A DNA stretch of 64,000 bases from Streptomyces rishiriensis (GTDB lineage: Bacteria > Actinomycetota > Actinomycetes > Streptomycetales > Streptomycetaceae). Every line of letters begins with the position of its first letter. Position 1 is the first letter of the stretch. Position numbers and translations under genes: made by a program. The stretch is taken from assembly GCF_030815485.1 (NCBI RefSeq), contig NZ_JAUSWV010000002.1, positions 4,526,001 to 4,590,000 of the forward strand. Direction: 5' to 3'. Shown here piece by piece: positions 16,407 to 25,937 of this stretch. A model generated the notes under the pieces. It had not been told where the DNA came from and searched no databases. It saw only the letters and a list, made by a program, of their open reading frames with translations.

Positions 16407-17408
16407 CTAGAACGTGCCGAGCTTCACGATCGACAGCAGTGCGATCAGCTGGATCGACGACGCGCCCAGCGCCTTCGGCCACGGCAGGTCGTGGGAGCGG
16501 CTGACCATCAGGGTCAGCAGGGCGCCGGCCGCCACCCACGTCGCCCAGCCCAGCAGCTGTACGAACGACGCGTCGCCGCCGAAGAACATCGCGACGACCA
16601 GACGCGGGGCGTCCGTGAGCGACATGATCAGCATGGAGAGGCCGACCGTGGGCTGCCAGGCGCCGTCGCCGCCCAGCTGGCGGGCCAGGGTGTGGGTGAC
16701 CACGCCCAGGATGAAGGAGCTCAGCACCATCGCGACGGCCGTCGTCAGGACGATCGGGATCGCGTTGGACAGCGTCGCGTTGATCGCGTCCGCGCGGGTG
16801 TCGTCGAAGCCGAAGACCGCGAGCAGGCCGTAGAGGAACGTGACGACGAGGGCGGGGCCCCACATCGTGTAGTCCCGCATCTGGAGGAACGTCTGCTTGG
16901 GGGCGAGGACGATGCCCTTCAGCAGTTCCTTCCAGCGCAGACGCGGACCGACCGGGCCCGCCGGGGCCGAGCCCGCGTGATACGTACCACCCTGGTTGTA
17001 CTGGTCGTACTGGTGGTGCTCGTCGATCGAGAAGGCCTGGGTGTGGCCCGGATTGTTCGCGGCGTACGGGTCGTGCGGGACGCCTCCCGGGCCACCGGGG
17101 CCGCCCGGAGCGCCGTACGGGGCGTCACCGCCGAAGTACTCCGGCTCGTCGCCGTTCTGGCCGCCGTACCCTCCGCCGTTCGCCTGCGGCCACTGGCCGC
17201 CGCCCGCACCCGTGCCGCCGTACTGCGGACGCTGCTGCGGGTACGGCTGCTGGGCCGACGGGTAGCCGTACGACGGCCCCGAGGGTCCCGACGGCCCTGA
17301 GGACCGCGACGGTCCCTGGGGCGCCTGCTGCCCGTACGGAGGTTGTTGCGGTCGCGTTTGCGGGGCACGGTTGTCCCGGCCGCCGCGTCCGATCCTGAAT
17401 CCAGCCAC
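16407..17408 (-). CDS. Yip1-domain membrane protein with Gly/Pro/Gln-rich head
   Basis: 333 residues from the GTG at 17408 (AGFRIGRGGRDNRA). Residues 1-~145 are low complexity (Pro, Gln, Gly, Tyr), predicted disordered and cytosolic. From about 150 the family core appears (WKELLKGIVLAPKQTFLQMRDYTMWGPALVVTFLYGLLAVFGF) with roughly five membrane segments, matching the Yip1 family found throughout Streptomyces. Role unknown. An alternative upstream ATG at 17489 is less likely. A strong hairpin follows the gene. Confidence 0.85.
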   Translation of the reverse strand: MAGFRIGRGGRDNRAPQTRPQQPPYGQQAPQGPSRSSGPSGPSGPSYGYPSAQQPYPQQRPQYGGTGAGGGQWPQANGGGYGGQNGDEPEYFGGDAPYGAPGGPGGPGGVPHDPYAANNPGHTQAFSIDEHHQYDQYNQGGTYHAGSAPAGPVGPRLRWKELLKGIVLAPKQTFLQMRDYTMWGPALVVTFLYGLLAVFGFDDTRADAINATLSNAIPIVLTTAVAMVLSSFILGVVTHTLARQLGGDGAWQPTVGLSMLIMSLTDAPRLVVAMFFGGDASFVQLLGWATWVAAGALLTLMVSRSHDLPWPKALGASSIQLIALLSIVKLGTF

Positions 17409-17581
17409 GTCTTCGAACGTACCTGGTCCCGGAGAGCCACGTGCCGGGGCCTGCCGTCCGGGCACGGCTTTGCTGCCGAGCTGTGACATCCCCTAAGGGG
17501 AGTAACGGGACGGGAATCAGTGGTTCTTCAGGGGAAGGTCGTACGGGGCGTCGGGGTGGTGGAGGAGTGCGGCGCGAACGG

Positions 17582-17618
17582 CGACGCCCCCGTGGCCACG
17601 GGGGGCACGGGGGCGTCG
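17582..17618 (-). terminator. Terminator after the Fe-S oxidoreductase gene
   Basis: A perfect 12-bp stem CGACGCCCCCGT/ACGGGGGCGTCG, 52 bp downstream of the stop of the minus-strand gene at 17671. Confidence 0.75.
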
Positions 17619-17670
17619 GTATCGCTGCGGTACAGCCGTTCGGGTTACTTCCCGGTGACTGCTACCCGGG

Positions 17671-19962
17671 TTACTTCACCGGCTGCGGCTCCGGCTCGTT
17701 CTCGGTCGCCGTTCCGCCCGCCGGGGGCTCGTCGTCGACCGGGGTCTTGACGGATTCGAGCAGGAGCTGGGAGACGTCGACGACCTGGACGGTGTCCTTG
17801 GCCTTGCCTTCGTTCTTCTTGCCGTTGACGGAGTCGGTGAGCATGACGAGGCAGAAGGGGCAGGCGGTGGAGACGATGTCGGGGTCGAGGGAGAGGGCTT
17901 CGTCGACGCGTTCGTTGTTGATGCGTTTGCCGATGCGCTCTTCCATCCACATGCGGGCGCCGCCGGCGCCGCAGCAGAAGCCGCGTTCCTTGTGGCGGTG
18001 CATCTCTTCGTTGCGCAGGCCGGGGACGCTGGCGATGATCTCGCGCGGGGGTGTGTAGATCTTGTTGTGGCGGCCGAGGTAGCAGGGGTCGTGGTAGGTG
18101 ATGAGGCCCTCGACGGGGGTGACGGGGATGAGTCTGGCCTCGTCGATGAGGTGCTGGAGCAGCTGGGTGTGGTGGATGACTTCGTAGTCGCCGCCGAGCT
18201 GCGGGTATTCGTTGCCGAGGGTGTTGAGGCAGTGCGGGCAGGTCGCGACGATCTTCTTCGCGGACTGCGGCTTCTTCGATTCCTGGGTGGCCTTGCCGTC
18301 GTCGTCGAGTTCCTCGCCGAAGGCGGTGTTCAGGGCCATGACGTTGTCGGTGCCGAGTTCCTGGAAGAGGGGTTCGTTGCCCAGGCGGCGGGCGGAGTCG
18401 CCGGTGCACTTCTCGTCGCCGCCCATGATCGCGAACTTGACGCCGGCGATGTGCAGGAGTTCGGCGAAGGCCTTGGTGGTCTTCTTCGCGCGGTCCTCCA
18501 GGGCGCCGGCGCAGCCGACCCAGTACAGGTACTCGACGTCGGTGAGGTCGTCGATGTCGCGGCCGACGACGGGGATGTCGAAGTCGACTTCCTTCGTCCA
18601 TTCCAGGCGCTGTTTCTTCGCCAGGCCCCAGGGGTTGCCCTTCTTCTCCAGGTTCTTGAGCATCGTGCCCGCCTCGGAGGGGAACGCGGACTCGATCATG
18701 ACCTGGTAGCGGCGCATGTCGACGATGTGGTCGACGTGCTCGATGTCGACGGGGCACTGCTCGACGCAGGCGCCGCAGGTGGTGCACGACCACAGCACGT
18801 CCGGGTCGATGACGCCGCCTTCCTCGGCGGTGCCGACCAGCGGGCGTGCGGCCTCGGCGAGGGCGGGCGCGGGCACGTTCTCGAGCTGCTGCGCCGTCGC
18901 CTTCTCCTCGCCCTCGGCGGTCTTGCCGCCGCCGGCCAGGAGGTAGGGGGCCTTGGCGTGGGCGTGGTCGCGCAGCGACATGATCAGCAGTTTGGGGGAG
19001 AGCGGCTTGCCGGTGTTCCAGGCGGGGCACTGCGACTGGCAGCGGCCGCACTCGGTGCAGGTGGAGAAGTCCAGCAGGCCCTTCCAGGAGAACTGCTCGA
19101 CCTGGGAGACGCCGAAGACGTCGTCGTCGCCGGGATCGGTGAAGTCGATCGGTCTGCCGCCCGACGTCATCGGCAGCAGGGCGCCCAGCGCGGTGGCGCC
19201 GTCGGCGTTGCGCTTGAACCAGATGTTGGGGAACGCCAGGAAGCGGTGCCAGGCCACACCCATGTTGGTGTTCAGCGAGACCACGATCATCCAGATGAAC
19301 GACGTCCCGATCTTGATCATCGCGACGAGGTAGACCAGGTTCTGGAGCGTGGTGACGCCCAGTCCCTTGAAGGCCAGGACGAGCGGGTACGAGGCGAAGT
19401 AGCCGGCCTCGTAGTGCTCCACGTGGTGCAGTGCGCCCTCCAGGCCCCGCAGCACGTAGATGGCGAGGCCGATGGTGAGGATGACGTACTCGACGAAGTA
19501 GGCCTGACCGGCCTTGGAGCCGGCGAAGCGGGACTTGCGGCCGGCGCGGGAGGGCAGGTTCAGCAGGCGGATCGCCATGAGGACGACGATGCCCAGGATC
19601 GTCATCACGCCGATGAACTCGATGTAGAGCTCGAACGGCAGGAAGTCGCCGATGACCGGCAGCACCCAGTCGGCCTCGAAGAGCTGGCCGAACGCCTGGG
19701 CGAGGGTCGGCGGCAGCGTCAGGAAGCCGATCGCCACGAACCAGTGGGCGAAGCCCACGATGCCCCAGCGGTTCATCCGCGTGTGGCCGAGAAACTCCCG
19801 TACCAGCGTCACGCTGCGCGCGTAGGGGTTGTCTGTCCGGGCTCCGGCGGGGAGCGGCTGGCCCAGCTTGAAGTACCGGACGAACTGGCCGATGGCACGT
19901 GCGATCAGGGCGACGCCGACCACGGTCAGAAGCAGCGACACGATGATCGCGGCGAGTTGCAT
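17671..19962 (-). CDS. Heterodisulfide reductase-like membrane Fe-S oxidoreductase
   Basis: 763 residues. The N-terminal ~260 residues have about six membrane segments (NarI/cytochrome-b-like arrangement: LLTVVGVALIARAIGQF, GFAHWFVAIGFLTLP, VMTILGIVVLMAIRLL). Then come two 4Fe-4S motifs, CTECGRCQSQCP (~298) and CTTCGACVEQCP (~395). The C-terminal half has two CCG-type domains, the second ending GFCCGAGGARMW and ACPFC. This build is the actinobacterial (Fe-S)-binding protein thought to pass electrons between membrane quinones and soluble carriers such as ETF; the precise partner is not known. It is a single-gene unit, and the 3' region encodes a Glu/Pro-rich tail. Confidence 0.93.
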   Translation of the reverse strand: MQLAAIIVSLLLTVVGVALIARAIGQFVRYFKLGQPLPAGARTDNPYARSVTLVREFLGHTRMNRWGIVGFAHWFVAIGFLTLPPTLAQAFGQLFEADWVLPVIGDFLPFELYIEFIGVMTILGIVVLMAIRLLNLPSRAGRKSRFAGSKAGQAYFVEYVILTIGLAIYVLRGLEGALHHVEHYEAGYFASYPLVLAFKGLGVTTLQNLVYLVAMIKIGTSFIWMIVVSLNTNMGVAWHRFLAFPNIWFKRNADGATALGALLPMTSGGRPIDFTDPGDDDVFGVSQVEQFSWKGLLDFSTCTECGRCQSQCPAWNTGKPLSPKLLIMSLRDHAHAKAPYLLAGGGKTAEGEEKATAQQLENVPAPALAEAARPLVGTAEEGGVIDPDVLWSCTTCGACVEQCPVDIEHVDHIVDMRRYQVMIESAFPSEAGTMLKNLEKKGNPWGLAKKQRLEWTKEVDFDIPVVGRDIDDLTDVEYLYWVGCAGALEDRAKKTTKAFAELLHIAGVKFAIMGGDEKCTGDSARRLGNEPLFQELGTDNVMALNTAFGEELDDDGKATQESKKPQSAKKIVATCPHCLNTLGNEYPQLGGDYEVIHHTQLLQHLIDEARLIPVTPVEGLITYHDPCYLGRHNKIYTPPREIIASVPGLRNEEMHRHKERGFCCGAGGARMWMEERIGKRINNERVDEALSLDPDIVSTACPFCLVMLTDSVNGKKNEGKAKDTVQVVDVSQLLLESVKTPVDDEPPAGGTATENEPEPQPVK

Positions 19963-20324
19963 TTGGGGGCTCCTCGGGCCTGCGAGGGAAATTACTAAGC
20001 GGTAACTTATGCAGTCCGTTTGAGACTACCCCGTATTCTCCGTCGCACTGTAGCGGGGTGCGGAGTGATCTCAGTCGCTCAGGGTTGCCTCAGAATCCGG
20101 CCGAGTTCGGGCCGGATCCCGGTGGGATTTCGGTGGGGTTCCGCTGGGATCCCGGTGGGGTTCAGGGCGGGGGTGGTGGGGGACGAATCCGGGTCCGGGT
20201 GGGGGGCCGGGTCGTTCCCGGGATGACTCCAGGGTGGGGGAGGGTCGGGTTCCGGTAGGGATCAGGTCGCGATTCGGCCGTGTTATTCGTACCAAATTGA
20301 TACATATGTGACTAATTTATATCC
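19963..20324. other. Intergenic region with short GGTGGGAT-type repeats
   Basis: This divergent spacer of 362 bp holds a G-rich run of repeated TCCCGGTGGGATTTC / GGTGGGGTTCC words at about 20115-20165, then an A/T-rich part (20283-20322, GTACCAAATTGATACATATG) that looks like the promoter of the downstream gene. No gene is evident. Confidence 0.5.
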
Positions 20325-21527
20325 GTGCTCTACGGGATCGTCGCCGCCATCACCGCCCTGTTCCTCGCCGCCGTCCTCGCCGCGCTGCTGCGTGTGCCCG
20401 CCCTGCGCCTGGGGTTGCTCGACCGGCGGCAGCGGCAGCGGCGGGTGCCGCTGTTCGGGGGCGCCGCCGTGGTGCTCGCCACCTGTCTCGTCGCGGTTGC
20501 CGGGGACTGGACGGGCATCGCCCCGCTCGGGGACGGCATCGAGGTGCTGCTCGCCGCGGGGGGCGCCGTCGCCGCCCTCGGGCTGGTCGCGGACGTGTGG
20601 CGGCTCAACGCGCGGTTCCTGGTGGTCGGCACCGCGACCGCGGCCGCCTTCGTGGTGCCGTACGGCGACACCGGGGTGGTGGCCGGAGTGGCAAGTGTCG
20701 GCTGGATCACCTTCGTCGCCCTGGCTTTCCGCTCGCTCGATCACGCCGACGGCGTGGCCGGAACCGTAGGGGTCGTCACCGCCTTCGGGGTGGCCGCCTG
20801 TGCCGCCGTCGAGGTCATGGACGGGCTGGCGGTGCTGCTGAGCGTGTTCGCCGCCGCGCTGACCGGTTTCCTGATGCACAACTGGCCTCCCGCGCGTGTC
20901 GCCCTCGGGGCGTGCGGGTCGCTCTTCGCGGGCTTCCTCCTCGCGGCCGCCGCCGTGACCGCCCGCGCGGGACACGCTCCGGTCGCCGGCGCGGGGGTGC
21001 TGTTCGCGCTCACCGCGGTCGCCGTGGCCGACGTCGTCCTGGTCGTGGTGTCGCGGCGGCTGGCCCGACGGCCGTTGCTGCGTGGCACGTCCGACCACCT
21101 CGCGCACCGGCTGCGGCGGTTGGGGCTGACCGCGCAGGGGGTGACCGTACTGCTCGGCGTGGCGGCCTTCGGCGCGGTGCTCGTCGGGGTGCTGGTGCAC
21201 GCCGGGTGGGCGGACGCGCGGGCGGTGTGGTGGGTGGCCGGCGTGGTACTCGTCGTCGTGCTCGGGATGCTGCGGGTCGCGGTGTACGGGCCGCCACGCG
21301 CGCGTGGCCGTCGCGACCGACGGGCCCGGGGCGCGCAGCGTGCCCCCGCCCCTCGCCCCGCCCCTCGCCCCGGATCGGGGTCCGCTTCGGTGTACGCGCC
21401 CCGGCGTCAATCCGAGGGCCGACGTCAATCCGAGGACCATGCGCATCACCCGGAATCCGGTGTACGGCGGACCGGGCGATCTGTATCGCCGCAGGTCAAC
21501 GCCTCCTTGCGCGTAAGGAACGGATAA
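20325..21527 (+). CDS. MraY/WecA-fold membrane protein with altered catalytic motifs
   Basis: 400 residues from the GTG at 20325, with about ten membrane segments followed by an Arg/Pro/Ser-rich cytosolic tail (from ~325). Landmarks of polyprenyl-phosphate sugar-1-phosphate transferases are recognisable in order: RRVPLFGGAAVVLA, GLVADVWRLNARF (usual GxxDDxxxL), RSLDHADGVAGTVG (usual NxxNxxDGxDGL), and NWPPARVALGACGSLFAGF (usual NxxPAxxxxGDxGS). The first Asp of the DD pair, the Asn of the NxxDG block and the Asp of GDxGS are replaced. It may be an inactive or specialised paralogue. It ends 3 bp before the HAIR-type sites of the dnaK promoter. Confidence 0.8.
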   Translation: MLYGIVAAITALFLAAVLAALLRVPALRLGLLDRRQRQRRVPLFGGAAVVLATCLVAVAGDWTGIAPLGDGIEVLLAAGGAVAALGLVADVWRLNARFLVVGTATAAAFVVPYGDTGVVAGVASVGWITFVALAFRSLDHADGVAGTVGVVTAFGVAACAAVEVMDGLAVLLSVFAAALTGFLMHNWPPARVALGACGSLFAGFLLAAAAVTARAGHAPVAGAGVLFALTAVAVADVVLVVVSRRLARRPLLRGTSDHLAHRLRRLGLTAQGVTVLLGVAAFGAVLVGVLVHAGWADARAVWWVAGVVLVVVLGMLRVAVYGPPRARGRRDRRARGAQRAPAPRPAPRPGSGSASVYAPRRQSEGRRQSEDHAHHPESGVRRTGRSVSPQVNASLRVRNG

Positions 21528-21529
21528 GA

Positions 21530-21550
21530 GTTGAGTGGGTGTGACTCAGG
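21530..21550. promoter_or_regulatory. Imperfect HAIR-like site upstream of dnaK
   Basis: GTTGAGT-N7-ACTCAGG: two mismatches to CTTGAGT-N7-ACTCAAG with the correct seven-base spacer, 32 bp upstream of the perfect site. Confidence 0.65.
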
Positions 21551-21554
21551 TCTG

Positions 21555-21583
21555 TTGACCCAGAGGGGAGGCTCGTGCACACT
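21555..21583 (+). promoter_or_regulatory. Candidate dnaK promoter
   Basis: TTGACC (21555-21560), 17 bp, then CACACT (21578-21583), a reasonable housekeeping sigma match whose -10 overlaps the perfect HAIR site, as repression by HspR would require. The -10 is weak; inferred from spacing. Confidence 0.45.
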
Positions 21584-21602
21584 TGAGTCCGTTCCACTCA
21601 AG
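21582..21602. promoter_or_regulatory. Perfect HAIR operator (HspR site) of dnaK
   Basis: CTTGAGT-N7-ACTCAAG exactly, 20 bp before the dnaK ATG. This is the established HspR-associated inverted repeat; HspR with DnaK as co-repressor shuts off the operon until heat draws DnaK away. Confidence 0.95.
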
Positions 21603-21622
21603 TCAGCTGGAGGAAGATCACC

Positions 21623-23457
<1,835 letters not shown>

Positions 23458-23461
<4 letters not shown>

Positions 23462-24114
23462 CGGAGGAGACTCCGGGCTTCGAGGAGAAGCCTGACGTCC
23501 CCTCCGGCGCCACCCCTGAAGACGCCGAGCCGAAGGCCGACCCCTCTTCCGCCTCGGCGGCGGGGGAGGCCCCGGCCGGGGACGCGAACCAGACAGCCGG
23601 TCTGGTGGCCCAGCTGGACCAGGTGCGCACCGCTCTCGGCGAGCGCACCGCGGACCTCCAGCGCCTCCAGGCCGAGTACCAGAACTACCGCCGCCGGGTC
23701 GAGCGCGACCGGATCGCGGTCAAGGAGATCGCCATCGCGAACCTCCTGACCGAGCTCCTGCCCGTCCTCGACGACATCGGCCGCGCGCGGGAACACGGCG
23801 AATTCGTCGGCGGCTTCAAGTCGGTGGGCGAATCGCTGGAGACCGTCGCGGCCAAGATGGGCCTCCAGCAGTTCGGCAAGGAGGGCGAGCCCTTCGACCC
23901 GACGATCCACGAGGCCCTGATGCACAGCTACGCACCCGACGTCACCGAGACGACGTGCGTGGCGATCCTTCAGCCCGGGTACCGGATCGGCGAACGCACG
24001 ATCCGCCCCGCGCGGGTGGCCGTCGCCGAACCGCAGCCCGGTGCGCAGGCGGCGAAGGCCGACGAGGCGGAGGCGGCCGACGACAAGGAGAGCGGTGGCC
24101 CGGACGAGGGCTGA
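23458..24114 (+). CDS. grpE: Nucleotide exchange factor GrpE
   Basis: 218 residues from the GTG overlapping the dnaK stop. An acidic, disordered head of ~60 residues leads to the long helix (ADLQRLQAEYQNYRRRVERDRIAVKE) and the GrpE signature region (FDPTIHEALMHSYAPDVTETTCVAILQPGYRIGERTIRPARVAVAE). It forms a dimer and releases ADP from DnaK. The Ala/Glu-rich tail is typical for actinobacteria. Confidence 0.98.
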
Positions 24115-24153
24115 GCTCGATCGGATGAGCCGGTGGGAGGAGGGACGTCGAGG

Positions 24154-25329
24154 ATGAGCACCAAGGACTTCGTCGAGAAGGACTTCTACAAGGTCCTCGG
24201 CGTCCCCAAGGACGCCACCGAGGCCGAGATCAAGAAGGCGTACCGCAAGCTCGCCCGTGAGTTCCACCCGGACGCCAACAAGGGCAACGCCAAGGCGGAG
24301 GAGCGCTTCAAGGAGATCTCCGAGGCGAACGACGTCCTCGGTGACCCCAAGAAGCGCAAGGAGTACGACGAGGCACGCGCCCTCTTCGGCAACGGCGGCT
24401 TCCGTCCCGGCCCGGGCGCCGGCGGCAACTTCAACTTCGACCTGGGCGACCTCTTCGGAGGCGGCGCCCAGGGCGGCGGTGCCCAGGGCGGCTTCGGCGG
24501 CGGCATCGGGGACGTGTTCGGCGGCCTGTTCAACCGCGGCGGCCCCGGCACGACCCGCACCCAGCCCCGGCGCGGCCAGGACATCGACACCGAGGTCACC
24601 CTGACCTTCACGGAGGCGATCGAGGGCGCGACGGTCCCGCTGCGCATGTCCTCGCAGGCCCCCTGCAAGGCGTGTTCGGGAACGGGCGACAAGAACGGCA
24701 CCCCGCGCGTGTGCCCGACCTGCGTCGGCACGGGCCAGGTGGCCAGGGGTTCGGGTGGCGGTTTCTCGCTGACCGACCCCTGCCCGGACTGCAAGGGCCG
24801 GGGGCTGATCGCCGAGCATCCCTGCCTGGACTGCAAGGGCAGCGGCCGCGCGAAGTCGTCGAGGACCATGCAGGTCCGCATCCCCGCGGGGGTGACGGAC
24901 GGTCAGCGCATCCGGCTGCGCGGCAAGGGCGCCCCCGGCGAGCGCGGTGGCCCGGCGGGCGACCTGTACGTCGTCGTCCACGTCGGCGCCCACCCGGTGT
25001 TCGGCCGCAAGGAGGACAACCTGACGGTGACCGTCCCGGTGACGTTCACCGAGGCGGCACTCGGCGGCGAGATCAGGGTGCCGACGCTCGGTGGGCCGTC
25101 CCTGACCTTGAAGCTTCCGCCCGGCACGCCCAACGGCCGCACCATGCGGGCGCGGGGCAAGGGCGCGGTCCGCAAGGACGGCACTCGCGGCGACCTGTTG
25201 GTCACCGTCGAGGTGAGTGTCCCGAAGGACTTGTCGGGGAAGGCTCGTGAGGCGCTGGAGTCGTATCGCGAGGCGACCGCGGGCGAGGACCCGCGGGCGG
25301 AGCTGTTCGAGGCCGCGAAGGGAGCATGA
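24154..25329 (+). CDS. dnaJ: Co-chaperone DnaJ
   Basis: 391 residues from the ATG at 24154. The J domain has HPD at 38-40. A Gly/Phe-rich segment (~75-135) and four CxxCxGxG-type zinc modules (CKACSGTG, CPTCVGTG, CPDCKGRG, CLDCKGSG) follow, then the two beta-sandwich substrate domains. The product delivers clients to DnaK and stimulates its ATPase. It overlaps the hspR start by four bases (ATGA). This is a full-length type I DnaJ. Confidence 0.98.
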   Translation: MSTKDFVEKDFYKVLGVPKDATEAEIKKAYRKLAREFHPDANKGNAKAEERFKEISEANDVLGDPKKRKEYDEARALFGNGGFRPGPGAGGNFNFDLGDLFGGGAQGGGAQGGFGGGIGDVFGGLFNRGGPGTTRTQPRRGQDIDTEVTLTFTEAIEGATVPLRMSSQAPCKACSGTGDKNGTPRVCPTCVGTGQVARGSGGGFSLTDPCPDCKGRGLIAEHPCLDCKGSGRAKSSRTMQVRIPAGVTDGQRIRLRGKGAPGERGGPAGDLYVVVHVGAHPVFGRKEDNLTVTVPVTFTEAALGGEIRVPTLGGPSLTLKLPPGTPNGRTMRARGKGAVRKDGTRGDLLVTVEVSVPKDLSGKAREALESYREATAGEDPRAELFEAAKGA

Positions 25330-25793
25330 GAGTGATGGACGGCCGTCGGCGTAACCCGTATGAACTGACCCAGGAGACTCCGGTCTACGTCATTTCGGTG
25401 GCGGCCCAGCTCTCGGGCCTGCATCCGCAGACGCTACGCCAGTACGACCGCCTGGGTCTCGTCTCCCCCGACCGCACCGCCGGCCGGGGGCGCCGTTACT
25501 CGGCCCGCGACATCGAGCTGCTGCGCACGGTGCAGGCTCTGTCCCAGGACGAGGGCATCAACCTGGCCGGCATCAAGCGGATCATCGAGCTGGAGAACCA
25601 GGTGGCCGCGCTCCAGGCCAGGGCGGCGGAGCTGGAGGCCGCGCTGGACGGCGCGGCCGCGACGATGCAGCAGCGGGAGGCGGCGGTGCACGCCTCCTAC
25701 CGCCGGGACCTGGTGCCGTACCAGGAGGTGCAGCAGACCAGCGCGCTGGTGGTCTGGCGGCCGAAGCGGCAGCAGCAGCCGTCGTCCGACTGA
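25326..25793 (+). CDS. hspR: MerR-type heat-shock repressor HspR
   Basis: 155 residues; ATGA overlap with dnaJ. The N-terminal winged HTH is SVAAQLSGLHPQTLRQYDRLGLVSPDRTAGRGRRYSARDIELL (~24-66). A coiled coil follows (IIELENQVAALQARAAELEAAL), then a short basic tail. It binds the HAIR operators at dnaK (21582-21602) and, in this same window, the HAIR-like site at clpB (59061-59081). The family assignment is certain from context and sequence. Confidence 0.97.
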   Translation: MRVMDGRRRNPYELTQETPVYVISVAAQLSGLHPQTLRQYDRLGLVSPDRTAGRGRRYSARDIELLRTVQALSQDEGINLAGIKRIIELENQVAALQARAAELEAALDGAAATMQQREAAVHASYRRDLVPYQEVQQTSALVVWRPKRQQQPSSD

Positions 25794-25813
25794 CCGACGG
25801 CGCGGCAGCACGC

Positions 25814-25875
25814 GGACAGACAGTGGGGGAGGGGCCCGGAGATTCGTCTCCGGGCCCCTCCCCCACTGTCTGTCC
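25814..25875. terminator. Perfect 29-bp hairpin ending the dnaK operon
   Basis: Twenty-nine bases (from GGACAGACAGTGGGGGAGGG) are followed by TTCG and their exact reverse complement, 20 bp after the hspR stop. The UUCG-type tetraloop makes it an exceptionally stable RNA hairpin. Probably also protects the 3' end of the chaperone mRNA, and could work on the converging minus-strand transcript. Confidence 0.9.
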
Positions 25876-25877
25876 AT

Positions 25878-25936
25878 GGCCGTCGGTTCTTCTCGGCCGT
25901 CGGTTCTTCTCGGCCGTCGGCCGTCGGCCGTCAGCC
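25878..25936. repeat. Tandem GGCCGTCGGTTCTTCTC / GGCCGTC repeats
   Basis: Two copies of a 17-bp unit are followed by short GGCCGTC and GCCGTCA copies, between the operon hairpin and the end of the 1,042-residue protein gene. Confidence 0.7.
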
Positions 25937-25937
25937 G

